DNA of 64,000 bases, taken from positions 602,501 through 666,500 of the forward strand of contig NC_090151.1 of assembly GCF_017916325.1 (NCBI RefSeq), read 5' to 3'. The stretch is from Leishmania martiniquensis (Eukaryota > Euglenozoa > Kinetoplastea > Trypanosomatida > Trypanosomatidae). Shown in pieces: positions 23,101-31,200 of the stretch (position 1 is its first letter; every line of letters starts with the position of its first letter). The notes under the pieces are model-generated. The model ran no database searches. It was not told the origin of the DNA and was given only the letters and a program-made list of their open reading frames with translations. The position numbers and the translations under genes were made by a program.

Positions 23101-23523
23101 GGCCGAAAAGCGAGGGATCGGTAGCAACATTACTGCCAAAAGTTTTAGAAGCTGAGGAAGCAGCGTATCACTGAAATTCATCCCGTGCGACAAGAGCAAC
23201 GGTACGACCAGCTTCTCTGCCACCGACATTTCACAAATGAATGTGAATTCTGCACGACTAAGATCGCTTCCGGCAAGCTGAGCTTCAGCGTTATCATCGT
23301 CATTGTCGGTATCCTCTCCACTGACTTCATTAAAGAGCTGTCGCTCTCGAAGTGTCTCAATGCGCTCTACAATGCGGCTGCGCTCGCGCAGGAGCCGGTT
23401 GCGGAGCAACTTTGCCGCCGCACATGCCTCAGAGACGCTAGACGGTGACGGAATTCGGTTCAGAGAAATAGTCAGCGCATCAACAGAAAGCAGAATCTGT
23501 CGCCTAACGGCCTCCGTAGACAT
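20152..23523 (-). CDS. TIMELESS: TIMELESS/Tof1/Swi1 family fork-protection protein
   Basis: This encodes 1123 residues from the ATG with first base 23523 (MSTEAVRRQILLSVDAL); the open frame runs further up only through a TTG. The TIMELESS N-terminal helical domain is recognisable: VVPLLLSHGMNFSDTLLPQL then LLKLLAVMLLPIPR, later NHGVELLLVVINQNYSRV, and further on VFTLFTFSVFQLVEKCSYKG followed by a basic KRSKKHK patch, matching the 'F..L..k.sykG' block of the family. FFHRLASPKNISVV and the helices after it fit the next conserved segment. An acidic loop (EDTDNDDDN) lies near residue 70 and a Lys/Arg/His-rich stretch near the C-terminus. The length is close to animal TIMELESS (about 1200). In other eukaryotes the protein pairs with Tipin/Csm3 to stabilise replication forks and signal checkpoints in the nucleus. 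The DNA is less GC-rich than neighbouring genes. Confidence 0.85.
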   Translation of the reverse strand: MSTEAVRRQILLSVDALTISLNRIPSPSSVSEACAAAKLLRNRLLRERSRIVERIETLRERQLFNEVSGEDTDNDDDNAEAQLAGSDLSRAEFTFICEMSVAEKLVVPLLLSHGMNFSDTLLPQLLKLLAVMLLPIPRFSANEVLQNDMLQKIKARCGTDEFFALLVQCIAPVAEKRTRGELHREDTVILEIVLTVVTYLLKGNPVDTERIIGAFCRNHGVELLLVVINQNYSRVGSAGGVANDDTRNVAPNSWEGEYQKKDEENESDSIPKGTQAMNESYLEEESEIDLDGSSQSSSKPSDAMYGDFDQEFQRQVNGLLESDEQLWKWNSFVLSAIASIIWCVPAEELARMTLLGHTGDLSPDHMLSVLLNRQQFRDCKQTSDRWRFVARSRNGAVTSNGILVRASPRGARGGGTIGTVFSLLGPRRKDPLEAMKDVDLRKRGRFIKGMYQGVTPQCNLPLPTKIHLSHQISAFLNFGFEPLSIMIFDKLQDTAAAVERASKEHKETVIGYKGSGETQEVTSPLDTAMYQSLDNVLHYMTVCRCALRYVRITAEQLKSEQKSFLVMFPQQWQSVSSIVSLDYLELGFSVLRCFLDCKDIRRREDVTIVVGYLAEILLILQLLLQGEMAADPVVQVAAHALASSVLYKEENIKLVFGLLSEYSSRVMAIHRAQVFTLFTFSVFQLVEKCSYKGNLLLPKRSKKHKTLSVKEAADAGGEGNQDDTESVNSAALEGLHEEMIEDMKDMIDDETSDEDARRSDGKASARSQRFGEEHEVPLVAVNLPEVALESGDGGASVDADGLGRPERATSEARPPSIASSGRTALSTISSEREVAINGFFHRLASPKNISVVHSTLRHWRVNTADVNIALTFLMNTLVRNGCESAFFNVAFLLLMREVLTNGEKTHGPLYAVCDRIVYDFFNPPFAKAQDACAAPVLSHEAESGMLSGAESYLGFEVSLRCTRALFTLSTLDYTYIEEKGMPHLMSYTAMPLPTAGAPDAQQEGSSVAAPLATHPTSVMAHHGRSTATPDNDANELHGSDASPDIEDGDAQVVPGPNPAAEGANRKGKRPSRRDDHHRHGYKKRWRREVSDSSPRKEGDTSGIGYEPATENSECEDAAAAIQA

Positions 23524-23749
23524 GTCTCTATGAATTCTTTTTCTATCTTCTGGGTCTAGTGTATAGGCGTGAAAAGAAAGAAGATAAGTAATTCTTGGTG
23601 TAATCGATACGCCTTGCGTAATTGAATGTGGGTCGCTCTCCACAGCTCGAGACTCAAAGAATCCTCCAGCAATAGTCACTGTCTTCAATAGCAATGTGTA
23701 AAAAAAAAGAGACAGGGTAGGCTACTTAATGGGGGAGCATATATGCGCA

Positions 23750-23785
23750 TATAATAATAATAATATTCATTATTATCATTATTAC
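23750..23785. repeat. AT-rich trinucleotide tract with inverted symmetry
   Basis: A run of ATA units is followed, after a short gap, by TTA units, so the two halves can pair as a hairpin. It stands out from the GC-rich surroundings. It lies just upstream of the TIMELESS homologue, on the side of the strand switch. A structural or transcription-start role is only inferred. Confidence 0.7.
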
Positions 23786-24409
23786 GAAGCAATTCAGTAA
23801 TGGTGCCTACTTCACTCGCAACTGCTGCCTTCAGCAGGCGCGTTGTAATGATGACTGTGCACGAGTTTATCAGCAAACAGCAACGTCATACTAGTGCGCC
23901 GCTGCATTTCCTCGCACCGTCAAAAACGCGGCAGGCCGCCTCCCCAAGTTTGGGTGACATGCCGGCGGATGAAAGAGTCACGGTTCGCTCAGATTTTGTT
24001 TTCCGTTAGTGAAATGTGGACACTCATCGAGTTCCGATAAAAGGCATTTTGTCTTCTCAGAATCGGCGAGCTGGCATTCTAGAGTTTGATATACACCGGT
24101 ATTGGGGTGGGGAAGAAGCATACTTTAGAGCATGATAAGACTGAAAGGGTTTTGGACAAGAATCACTCGACTACGAGAAGAGCGGTGCCCGCTGATAACT
24201 GTGAGGTTGCAAGCCAAACGATCACAGTGTATTAGCCAGCAATATCAAACGAAGAGTCTCCACCTTGCTTGTAGCTTCGCGTACGCTTCTCATCGAGTAC
24301 AGACAGTTGCAATAAAGAGCCAAAAGCAGAAGTGCCGTTCCACATTTTCTTCAAACATGCGAAGTCACACGCCACTGCATTGAATATGTGCGAAAAAGAC
24401 GAATTGACT

Positions 24410-24745
24410 TTATCGAAGAGGAAGAAGCTTGTTGTAAGGAGAAAGCGACCTTTTCTGCTTCTGCGTATCGCTTTTAATTTGGCGCAAGACACTTTGTGAG
24501 GCTAATCGAGAGTAATTGGCTCTTCGCGTAGCTCCGTTGAGTTCTCGACGAACAGCGGTAGAATCGAACGCATTGTAGGCGCGCCTTGAGCTCTTGCCGC
24601 TCACTTCGTTCAGCATTGTGCGCTCATGAAAGGGGAGTCGAACATGCTTGTTAAATAGGGTGCCCGTGATGCGGCCGTCTGAGCGGCCTTTTCGCCAAGA
24701 CAAAGCCCTGCGAGTACATGCGGGGAAGTAGTTCTTGAAAGTCAT
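24410..24745 (-). CDS. Small basic protein, unknown
   Basis: This encodes 111 residues from the ATG with first base 24745 (MTFKNYFPACTRRALSWRKG). It is strongly basic throughout, with about a quarter Arg/Lys, and has a block AFDSTAVRRELNGATRRANY then SRLASQSVLRQIK. The N-terminus (aromatic, basic, acid-free) would serve as a mitochondrial leader. The pattern recalls mitoribosomal proteins; a faint likeness to the 'INAA.R..GLSYS' block of bL20 is noted but not relied on. It is the first supported minus-strand gene on the left side of the strand switch. The local DNA is only about half GC, so a 111-codon frame here is less likely to be chance than in the GC-rich spacers. The ORF is probably real; the identity is unknown. 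Confidence 0.55.
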   Translation of the reverse strand: MTFKNYFPACTRRALSWRKGRSDGRITGTLFNKHVRLPFHERTMLNEVSGKSSRRAYNAFDSTAVRRELNGATRRANYSRLASQSVLRQIKSDTQKQKRSLSPYNKLLPLR

Positions 24746-25365
24746 AAAGATGTACTGGAGAATCTGACGAGGAGTGGAAGAAGAGGGCAACAGAGGGTGG
24801 AAAATGAAGCATAACGCGGCGCTGCATGGTCTATGTGCCCACTACATTAACGTGGGCTGCTTCCATTATTTTCTTTTCGGTGCACTCATCACTTGAGTGC
24901 AACGGACACCCTTGTTCTTTTAATTGGATGTTTCAAAAATGTTACTCATCACTGAATCGTAGGTTTTACCTGCTTTTTTCTCTCTCCTCGATGCCAGGTG
25001 AGCCTAGCTTGCCTAGCGCTGCAGAGCCATTTTTTGCCAAAGCACTGAATTGTTGCCACAGTGGCAGGGAAATGACAGCGAAGACGCTATGGGGGAGGTG
25101 AATGGGGGGGGGCAATGGGCGCTCCGCCCGATATGCACAGCTGAGCTTTTCACAAGAAAACCGGCTGCCGCTCTACGGGGGGGGGAGGTAAATCCTCATG
25201 TTTCCCTGTGCCGTTTGAGCACGCAGCCTCAAGCTTTCCAGCGCGTTAGTGAGGACCGTGCCGCGTCTGCGAAAGGGCGCACTTTATAGGCGCGAGCAGG
25301 CATGAATTGCTTGAAGACATGTTGACCGTGCCCTTTGGCTTGCAACTGCACGGCGCTTCTCGGGT

Positions 25366-25842
25366 ATGCGCCCTGCTCGTTTTCGCAGTTTCTCTTCCGC
25401 ATTCGCCTCCTCCATTGCGTTGCTTACGCCAATAAGTTGCGCAGCTTCTCCCTGGCCAAACAAGTCTGCAGCTAGCGTGCGTTATTTCGATGCAGAGCAG
25501 GGGCAGATAGTGGATCACGAAGTTAATCAGCTCCCATTACACCCTCCCCCTACTCTCAAGGCAAAGCGTCTTTTACTTTCTCAAGCTCAGCACGCTTCTG
25601 CTTTCCCTATCGCATCTTCTTCCTGTGCTGGATTACGTGGATCCTCAGTTACTCAACTCCACCTTCAAAACAGGCTCGCAGCTTTCCACTCGCCATCCTT
25701 GGCATTCGCTATAGGTGCCAAGAGTGCCGTCAAAGTCATCAACGTCACCTTTCCTCATCACTTCGGTGCCCCATTAGAGGATACCGAGGTCTTCATCGGT
25801 GGCTCTGTGACGACACAGGCCGCGCCCCATAAGAGCGAGTAA
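25366..25842 (+). CDS. Uncertain 158-codon ORF in the strand-switch region
   Basis: This starts at an ATG (MRPARFRSFSSAFASSIALL), whose leader would suit a mitochondrial presequence or a signal peptide. The rest includes VRYFDAEQGQIVDHEVNQL and AVKVINVTFPHHFGAPLEDT, which read as ordinary protein sequence. No domain is recognised. Support is the frame length in DNA of only moderate GC and the correct strand for the right-hand unit. Against it are the lack of a strong pyrimidine tract just upstream and the Ser/Ala/His-rich middle. It could also be a relic. Confidence 0.3.
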   Translation: MRPARFRSFSSAFASSIALLTPISCAASPWPNKSAASVRYFDAEQGQIVDHEVNQLPLHPPPTLKAKRLLLSQAQHASAFPIASSSCAGLRGSSVTQLHLQNRLAAFHSPSLAFAIGAKSAVKVINVTFPHHFGAPLEDTEVFIGGSVTTQAAPHKSE

Positions 25843-26296
25843 GCAACTGTACAGGCGGCCGAGTAGCAAGACCATAGAGTAGAAAGGGCCCGGATGCCGT
25901 GCCCGTTACGATCACCGTAGGCAAGCTTTGGGAAGACAATCTTAGCATCGCTGATTTGCTGTTTTCCGTTTGTGGTGAGCGGTGAGGGTCATATGCGTAC
26001 GCCTGTCAGTGAGTTTTTGCTAAGTGGCTTTCGCGAGACCTGAATACCAGCGATAACTGCGTTTGGCTGTTCTTGCTAGGCCAGGGTAATAGTTAGCAGG
26101 TATATACCTCTGCCCTTGTGTGCATCGTTTTGCATTGCGGCTCAAGCTCTCCGCACCAACGGTAACTGAGTGGGCTCTGATACGTTCAGTCTGTCCCCTC
26201 TAGCAAAACCCCACCACCCTTGTTGGCGCCTCTCCACAACTGACTCGGGTAGGCTTCGCATTTCTCGCTGGTTTTACCCGAAGCTTAGCTATGACC

Positions 26297-26351
26297 TTTG
26301 CTTTTTTCTTCTTCGACTTTTCCCTCTTGATATCTGCTTCTGTGTCTGAAG
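26297..26351 (+). promoter_or_regulatory. Predicted trans-splice acceptor for ERO1
   Basis: A T/C-rich tract (gcttttttcttcttcgactt and on) is followed by the first AG after it at 26350-26351, giving a 5' UTR of about 50 bases. Position and composition fit spliced-leader addition. Confidence 0.5.
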
Positions 26352-26402
26352 CTTCACCCACGCGACATTCGTTCAGATCATTAAGTACTATTCACAGCCC
26401 AA

Positions 26403-27692
26403 ATGAATATGGAGATCGGCCTCAAGTGCGCCTACGCTGCACTTCTTGTTGTATTTCTTTTTTTCACACACGAGTCACCCAAAGCAACCGTCGGCACCAC
26501 TACCGCCTCAAGCCGCTCCTCAAATCCTCGGATTATTCTGAACACCACAAGACTAGACTATGGGTACTGCCACTCCTCCCCCGTGGAGATCGATGAGTGG
26601 ACTGTATCGCTGCTGGATGTCCTCAACCGTGTTACCGTGTCACCTTACTTCCGCTACTTCAAGGTGAACAGCGCAAAGCCGTGCCCTTATTGGGCAGTGA
26701 GCCTTTTGTGCACCAGTGCCGAAAACACCTGCGACGTATGCAAATGCGATGAGAACTCTATCCCAGAAGCTCTACGGGCCAACGAGGATATGAGCGAACT
26801 TAACACGCCTGATGGCAGCGTCACACAGTTACTGCAAAAGCCTTCGAACCTGGATGAGTGGGGAGATTGGTTAAAAGCGGAAGACGGGGCGGAGTACGTG
26901 GATCTGGTATCTAATCCCGAGGGCAACACGGGATACTCTGGCCCTCTCGCAGCGCAGGTGTGGCGCGCCATCTACGCTGAAAACTGTTTGTTGTCGGACA
27001 TAGGTGAAACTTGCCAGGAGGTATCCATCCTCAAGACGCTCTTGAGTGGGCTACACATGTCCATCAACATCCACGTCTGCACTAGCTTTTACAAGGATCC
27101 TAAGCTCACTTCACCACAACACAATGCTGGAATTTACAATAGCCCAAACATTTCTTTCTATCCGAACTGCGAGATGTACAACAGACGTATTGCGCCGTTT
27201 CCAGACTATGTAGGCAACCTATATATACTTTATCAGTTCACTCTTCGCGCCCTCGCGAAGGCAAAGCTGCTCTTCACAAGTGACGTCAACATTTTCAATA
27301 CGGGTGCAAACGGCGAGGCAACTCGCACCGATCTGGAGCTTCATGAGAACATCAAGGAGCTCTTCAACTCGCGCCTTATCTGCTATCGCACCTTCGATGA
27401 AAGCGCTTTTCTGGAATCTGAGAAGGGTCGGTCTCTGGTTCCACAGTTCAAAGCGATGATGCTGAACGTTTCACGTCTAATGGACTGTGTGACGTGTGAG
27501 AAGTGCCGCATCTGGGGTAAGTTGGAGACGAAAGGCATTGCAGTAGCTATGAAGGTCATAATGAACCCCAATAAGGAGCTGATCACCTTAGATAGATCTG
27601 AAATGGTGACTTTGGTGAACCTGGCTCGGCAGTTAGCGTTTTCGGTGCGCAATGCACAGCGACTCGGCACTGTGTGCAAGAACGATGCTTGA
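26403..27692 (+). CDS. ERO1: Endoplasmic reticulum oxidoreductin 1 (Ero1)
   Basis: This encodes 429 residues. Ero1 is the FAD-dependent oxidase that re-oxidises protein disulfide isomerase in the ER lumen and passes electrons to oxygen. The N-terminus (MNMEIGLKCAYAALLVVFLF) is a signal peptide or anchor. Family blocks follow in order: CPYWAVSLL at 94-102; a cysteine cluster at Cys103, Cys110, Cys113 and Cys115 that should contain the shuttle pair; NPEGNTGYSGPLAAQVW and IYAENC at 171-195, the flavin-binding core; and DCVTCEKCRIWGKLETKG at 361-378, with the active-site CxxCxxC at Cys362, Cys365 and Cys368. The length fits a compact Ero1. No KDEL-like tail is present, as is usual for Ero1. It is the first secure plus-strand gene after the strand switch. 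The identification is confident; which cysteines form the shuttle pair is inferred. Confidence 0.93.
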   Translation: MNMEIGLKCAYAALLVVFLFFTHESPKATVGTTTASSRSSNPRIILNTTRLDYGYCHSSPVEIDEWTVSLLDVLNRVTVSPYFRYFKVNSAKPCPYWAVSLLCTSAENTCDVCKCDENSIPEALRANEDMSELNTPDGSVTQLLQKPSNLDEWGDWLKAEDGAEYVDLVSNPEGNTGYSGPLAAQVWRAIYAENCLLSDIGETCQEVSILKTLLSGLHMSINIHVCTSFYKDPKLTSPQHNAGIYNSPNISFYPNCEMYNRRIAPFPDYVGNLYILYQFTLRALAKAKLLFTSDVNIFNTGANGEATRTDLELHENIKELFNSRLICYRTFDESAFLESEKGRSLVPQFKAMMLNVSRLMDCVTCEKCRIWGKLETKGIAVAMKVIMNPNKELITLDRSEMVTLVNLARQLAFSVRNAQRLGTVCKNDA

Positions 27693-28295
27693 ATGGGAAG
27701 GGTTGCAAATCTGCCTCTTTCAGATGGACCGGGTATCTGTGAGTGTTACACCCCTTCTTTCGACTAAGCATGTTTGAATCAGAACTCTTTGGCTATCGAG
27801 TGCCTGCAGGCTCTTATTTTTTTCTTCGAGCATACAGTGCATGAGGTTTCATAGCTGTGAACTTTGTCTCGGCTTTACGTATGGGCTGTAATCTATCTTC
27901 GATTCGTTCCTTTCCTCTTGAACTTGTGTCCTAGCAGTGAGAAACAGATGAGGTAGGGAGTGAGCAAATGCGCTTCTTGCCTGGCCTACGCATACATGCA
28001 TCTCAGCTACCCCTGCGTTCGCTGCCAGAATCCACAATTGGAAGCGGTCTCTGCCTTGCTCTCACACCTTTGTGCCATTGGTAGCACTTTCGTTGTTTCT
28101 CTACCTTCTTAACCTCCTCACGTCTTTCCACTGACCAACGCTTCTGACGTTAGTGCAGCTTTTTTCTCCGTCTTCCTTCCTTTGCCTTTCAGCGGCTAAT
28201 CCGACTGCTCTAAAAGTCACACGCTTTCGAGCTGTGCAGCAAAATAGACTTGAATGACACCATAGAGACTTACTCTTCCACTGCTCACTTACAGC
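27693..28295. other. Spacer between ERO1 and DNA polymerase alpha
   Basis: The stretch probably holds the ERO1 3' UTR and the polymerase 5' UTR, with a T-run at 27817-27825 and a strong pyrimidine tract at 28158-28190. No gene is seen. Confidence 0.5.
28158..28192 (+). promoter_or_regulatory. Predicted trans-splice acceptor for DNA polymerase alpha
   Basis: An almost pure pyrimidine run (ttttttctccgtcttccttc and on) ends directly at AG (28191-28192), leaving a 5' UTR of about 103 bases. It is one of the clearest acceptors in the window. Confidence 0.7.
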
Positions 28296-31200
28296 ATGCC
28301 CGGTGGCGAAGATGGAACAATGTGTCGGTCCTCCCACAAGCCCACTGCCCCCAACTTCGATGAGACCCAAGAGGATCAGTGGAGATTATTAAGGGAGGAA
28401 ATACTTCAGTCTGGCGAGGACGAAGATATCCCACAGTCCGGCGACCTTGCCATTCCGCATCTCCCCTCGGCGAAAAAAGCAGCAAAACGACTGAGGAAGC
28501 CCTCATCAGCCACAAGTCTGACACCAAAGCCGAGGCAGCAGACACTTGCCCAGTCTATGAGCGACATGGACATGGATCGTCTGTTGAAGCGGTACCGCAT
28601 TGATGAGGATGCTGATGTCGCAGTGGATATCGATGTATCGCATCTGCTGCAGCAGCACGGTGATGCTGAAGACTATGATGAAGAACTGGAAGTAACCCTG
28701 ACTGCCGACGAATTCCTAGCGAGGCTGGCGAGCGCAGATGCAGCGCCAGCAGGCAGCAGTGCCAAGGTGAAGTGCGAGGGTGAAGGCAAGATGACCGTGG
28801 TTGCATTGGAGGACGAGCCGCTCAAGTTTGAAGAAGACCGAAGCGCTAAGCCGCCTTGTCCTAGGCCGACACCGTCAGCTGGTGGTGGCGCGGGCTACCG
28901 CAAGGAAGAGACGCCAAAGCAGGGTATTGAGATCGCCGCAAACTTGGCACCAATGACAGAGGCAACGCAGCTCGTGATGCCAGTGGTCCCCTACAGGCCA
29001 GAGGAAATGACTGAGGGCCTTTTTTACTGGTTTGACGCTCGTGAGCAACCGTACACGCTTTCTATTGACCCAGGATCGCTGTTTCTTTTTGGGAAAATGA
29101 TGGTAGAGAAAAACGGGCGATCCTCCTACTTATCGTGCTGCGTTCGTGTGCGAAATATGTACCGTAGCATTTTTGTTCTACCGAAAGAGGGCTCATCACA
29201 GCAGGATGTCGTGAAGGAAATCAATGACATCTGCCGCAACCAGGGAGTTGAGCAGCGCCGCATCAAATTTGTGGAGCGCTACTACGCTTTCGAGGAGCCG
29301 GAAATCCCTCACGAAAAGACGTGCTGGGCAAAGCTGCGATACCCTGGCCGCTACCCGCCACTGAATGCGAAGGGACCGTTTCGGCACATTCGGGTAATCA
29401 TGGGCGCGTCCACGTCTCTCCTTGAGCTATTTTTGATCAAACGAAAGCTGAAAGGACCCAGCTTTCTCCGCATCAGTGGCCTGGCCGCGTCGGCGAGTCG
29501 CGTTTCGCACTGCGCTCTTGAGTTTAGTGTCGAATCTCCGAAGAGCGTCCGAATCGAGGACACAAGGCTGCCGGTTCCGCCGTTTACGCTAGCAAGTGTT
29601 CAGATACATGCCCAGCTTGATAGCAGAGGCGCCTCCAATGAGATTCTAATCGTATCTGTCGCAGTCTACAAGGACGTCAATATTGAGAGCAGGGTCTGCT
29701 GCATTCCTGACACTATTATGACTGGCGTGCGCCCTGCCTCAATGTCCGCCCTTTTGCCGATCGATCTGGAAAGTTACTGCAACGCCAAAGGTCTGCCCGG
29801 CGTGCGTCGCTTCGCTAACGAGCGCGCGTTGCTCGACTGGCTTGCAGAACAACTCGGCAAAGTCGATGCGGACATGATGATCGGCCACAACTTCCTCAGC
29901 TTCACGCTGGACACGCTTCTCCGCCGATACCAGGAGCTGAGCATCTCCTCGTGGTCTACCATTGGCCGCCTAGACTTGAAACGACTCCCACGCTTCCAGG
30001 GTACCGCACCCAACACGAATCAGGGAAAGGAGACGTGCATCGGGCGACTTGTAGTGGACTCCTACTTGCTCTCGCGGGAGCACTACAAGACGGTGAATTA
30101 CAGGCTGCTGTCGCTTGCAGAGCAGATGCAACTACAGGGGATTACTAAGGGCAGCAACAAGTTCGAACCTGGGATCTCGGTACTCACACCGACAACATTG
30201 TCGATATCGCGCGAGATCTACGATGTGCTGCTGCAGGTGTGCAACTGCGCTGTGCTATCCACGGCTGTCATCTCGCATCTAGATGTGATTCGACTGACGA
30301 AGCGCCTTACCACCATTGCAGGGAACCTGTGGAGCCGTACCCTGCTTGGTGCCCGCTCCGAGCGTATCGAGTACCTCCTGCTACATACGTTCCACGACCT
30401 CAAGTTCATTACCCCTGATCGCCATGTGCAAGAGTTTAAGCGGGGCCGAGACGACGACGAGGAGGATGGCAAACGGAAGGCCAAGTACCAAGGCGGCATG
30501 GTGCTCGACCCCAAATGCGGCCTGTATTCGGATTACATTTTACTTCTCGACTTCAACTCATTGTACCCATCTCTGATTCAGGAGTTCAACATTTGCTTTA
30601 CCACCGTTGATCGCGAAAATAGGAGTGAGGTTGATGTGCCACCACCGGAAAACCTTATCTGCGCCTCATGCACCGCGGCGGGCCTCTCCTCACCGTGCTT
30701 GCACAAGTGTGTGCTGCCGAAGGTGATCAAGAGTCTTGTAGACAGTCGCCGTGAGGTGAAGCGGCTTATGAAAGCGGAGAAGGACGTGAACAGCTTGGCG
30801 CTTCTGGAGATTCGCCAGAAAGCGCTGAAGCTGACGGCTAACAGCATGTACGGCTGCCTCGGCTTCGAATACTCCCGCTTCCACGCGCAGCCGCTTGCCG
30901 AGCTTGTCACGCGTCAAGGTCGTCTGGCGCTGCAGAGCACGGTAGATCTCATCCCTCAGCTGAACCCCTCCCTGCGGGTGATCTACGGCGACACCGACTC
31001 CGTCATGATCCAGACAGGAATCAAGAACGACATCAAGGCAGTCAGGGACCTTGGGCTAGACTTGAAGGCAAAGATCAATAAGCGCTATCAGAGCCTTGAG
31101 ATCGACATTGACGGCGTCTTTCGAGCTATTCTGCTGCTGAAGAAGAAAAAGTACGCTGCACTGACGGTAACGGACTGGCAGGAGGAGGGCAAGACGTACA

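Larger units (their letters stand above)
24746..26402. promoter_or_regulatory. Divergent strand-switch region (predicted transcription start region)
   Basis: Genes to the left are read leftward and genes to the right rightward, so this is where the two polycistronic units separate. In trypanosomatids such regions carry dispersed RNA polymerase II initiation without fixed core promoters. The DNA is less GC-rich than elsewhere, with G-runs at about 25106-25114 and 25176-25186. One ORF of uncertain status (25366-25842) lies within it. If that ORF is real, the switch narrows to 24746-25365. Confidence 0.75.
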
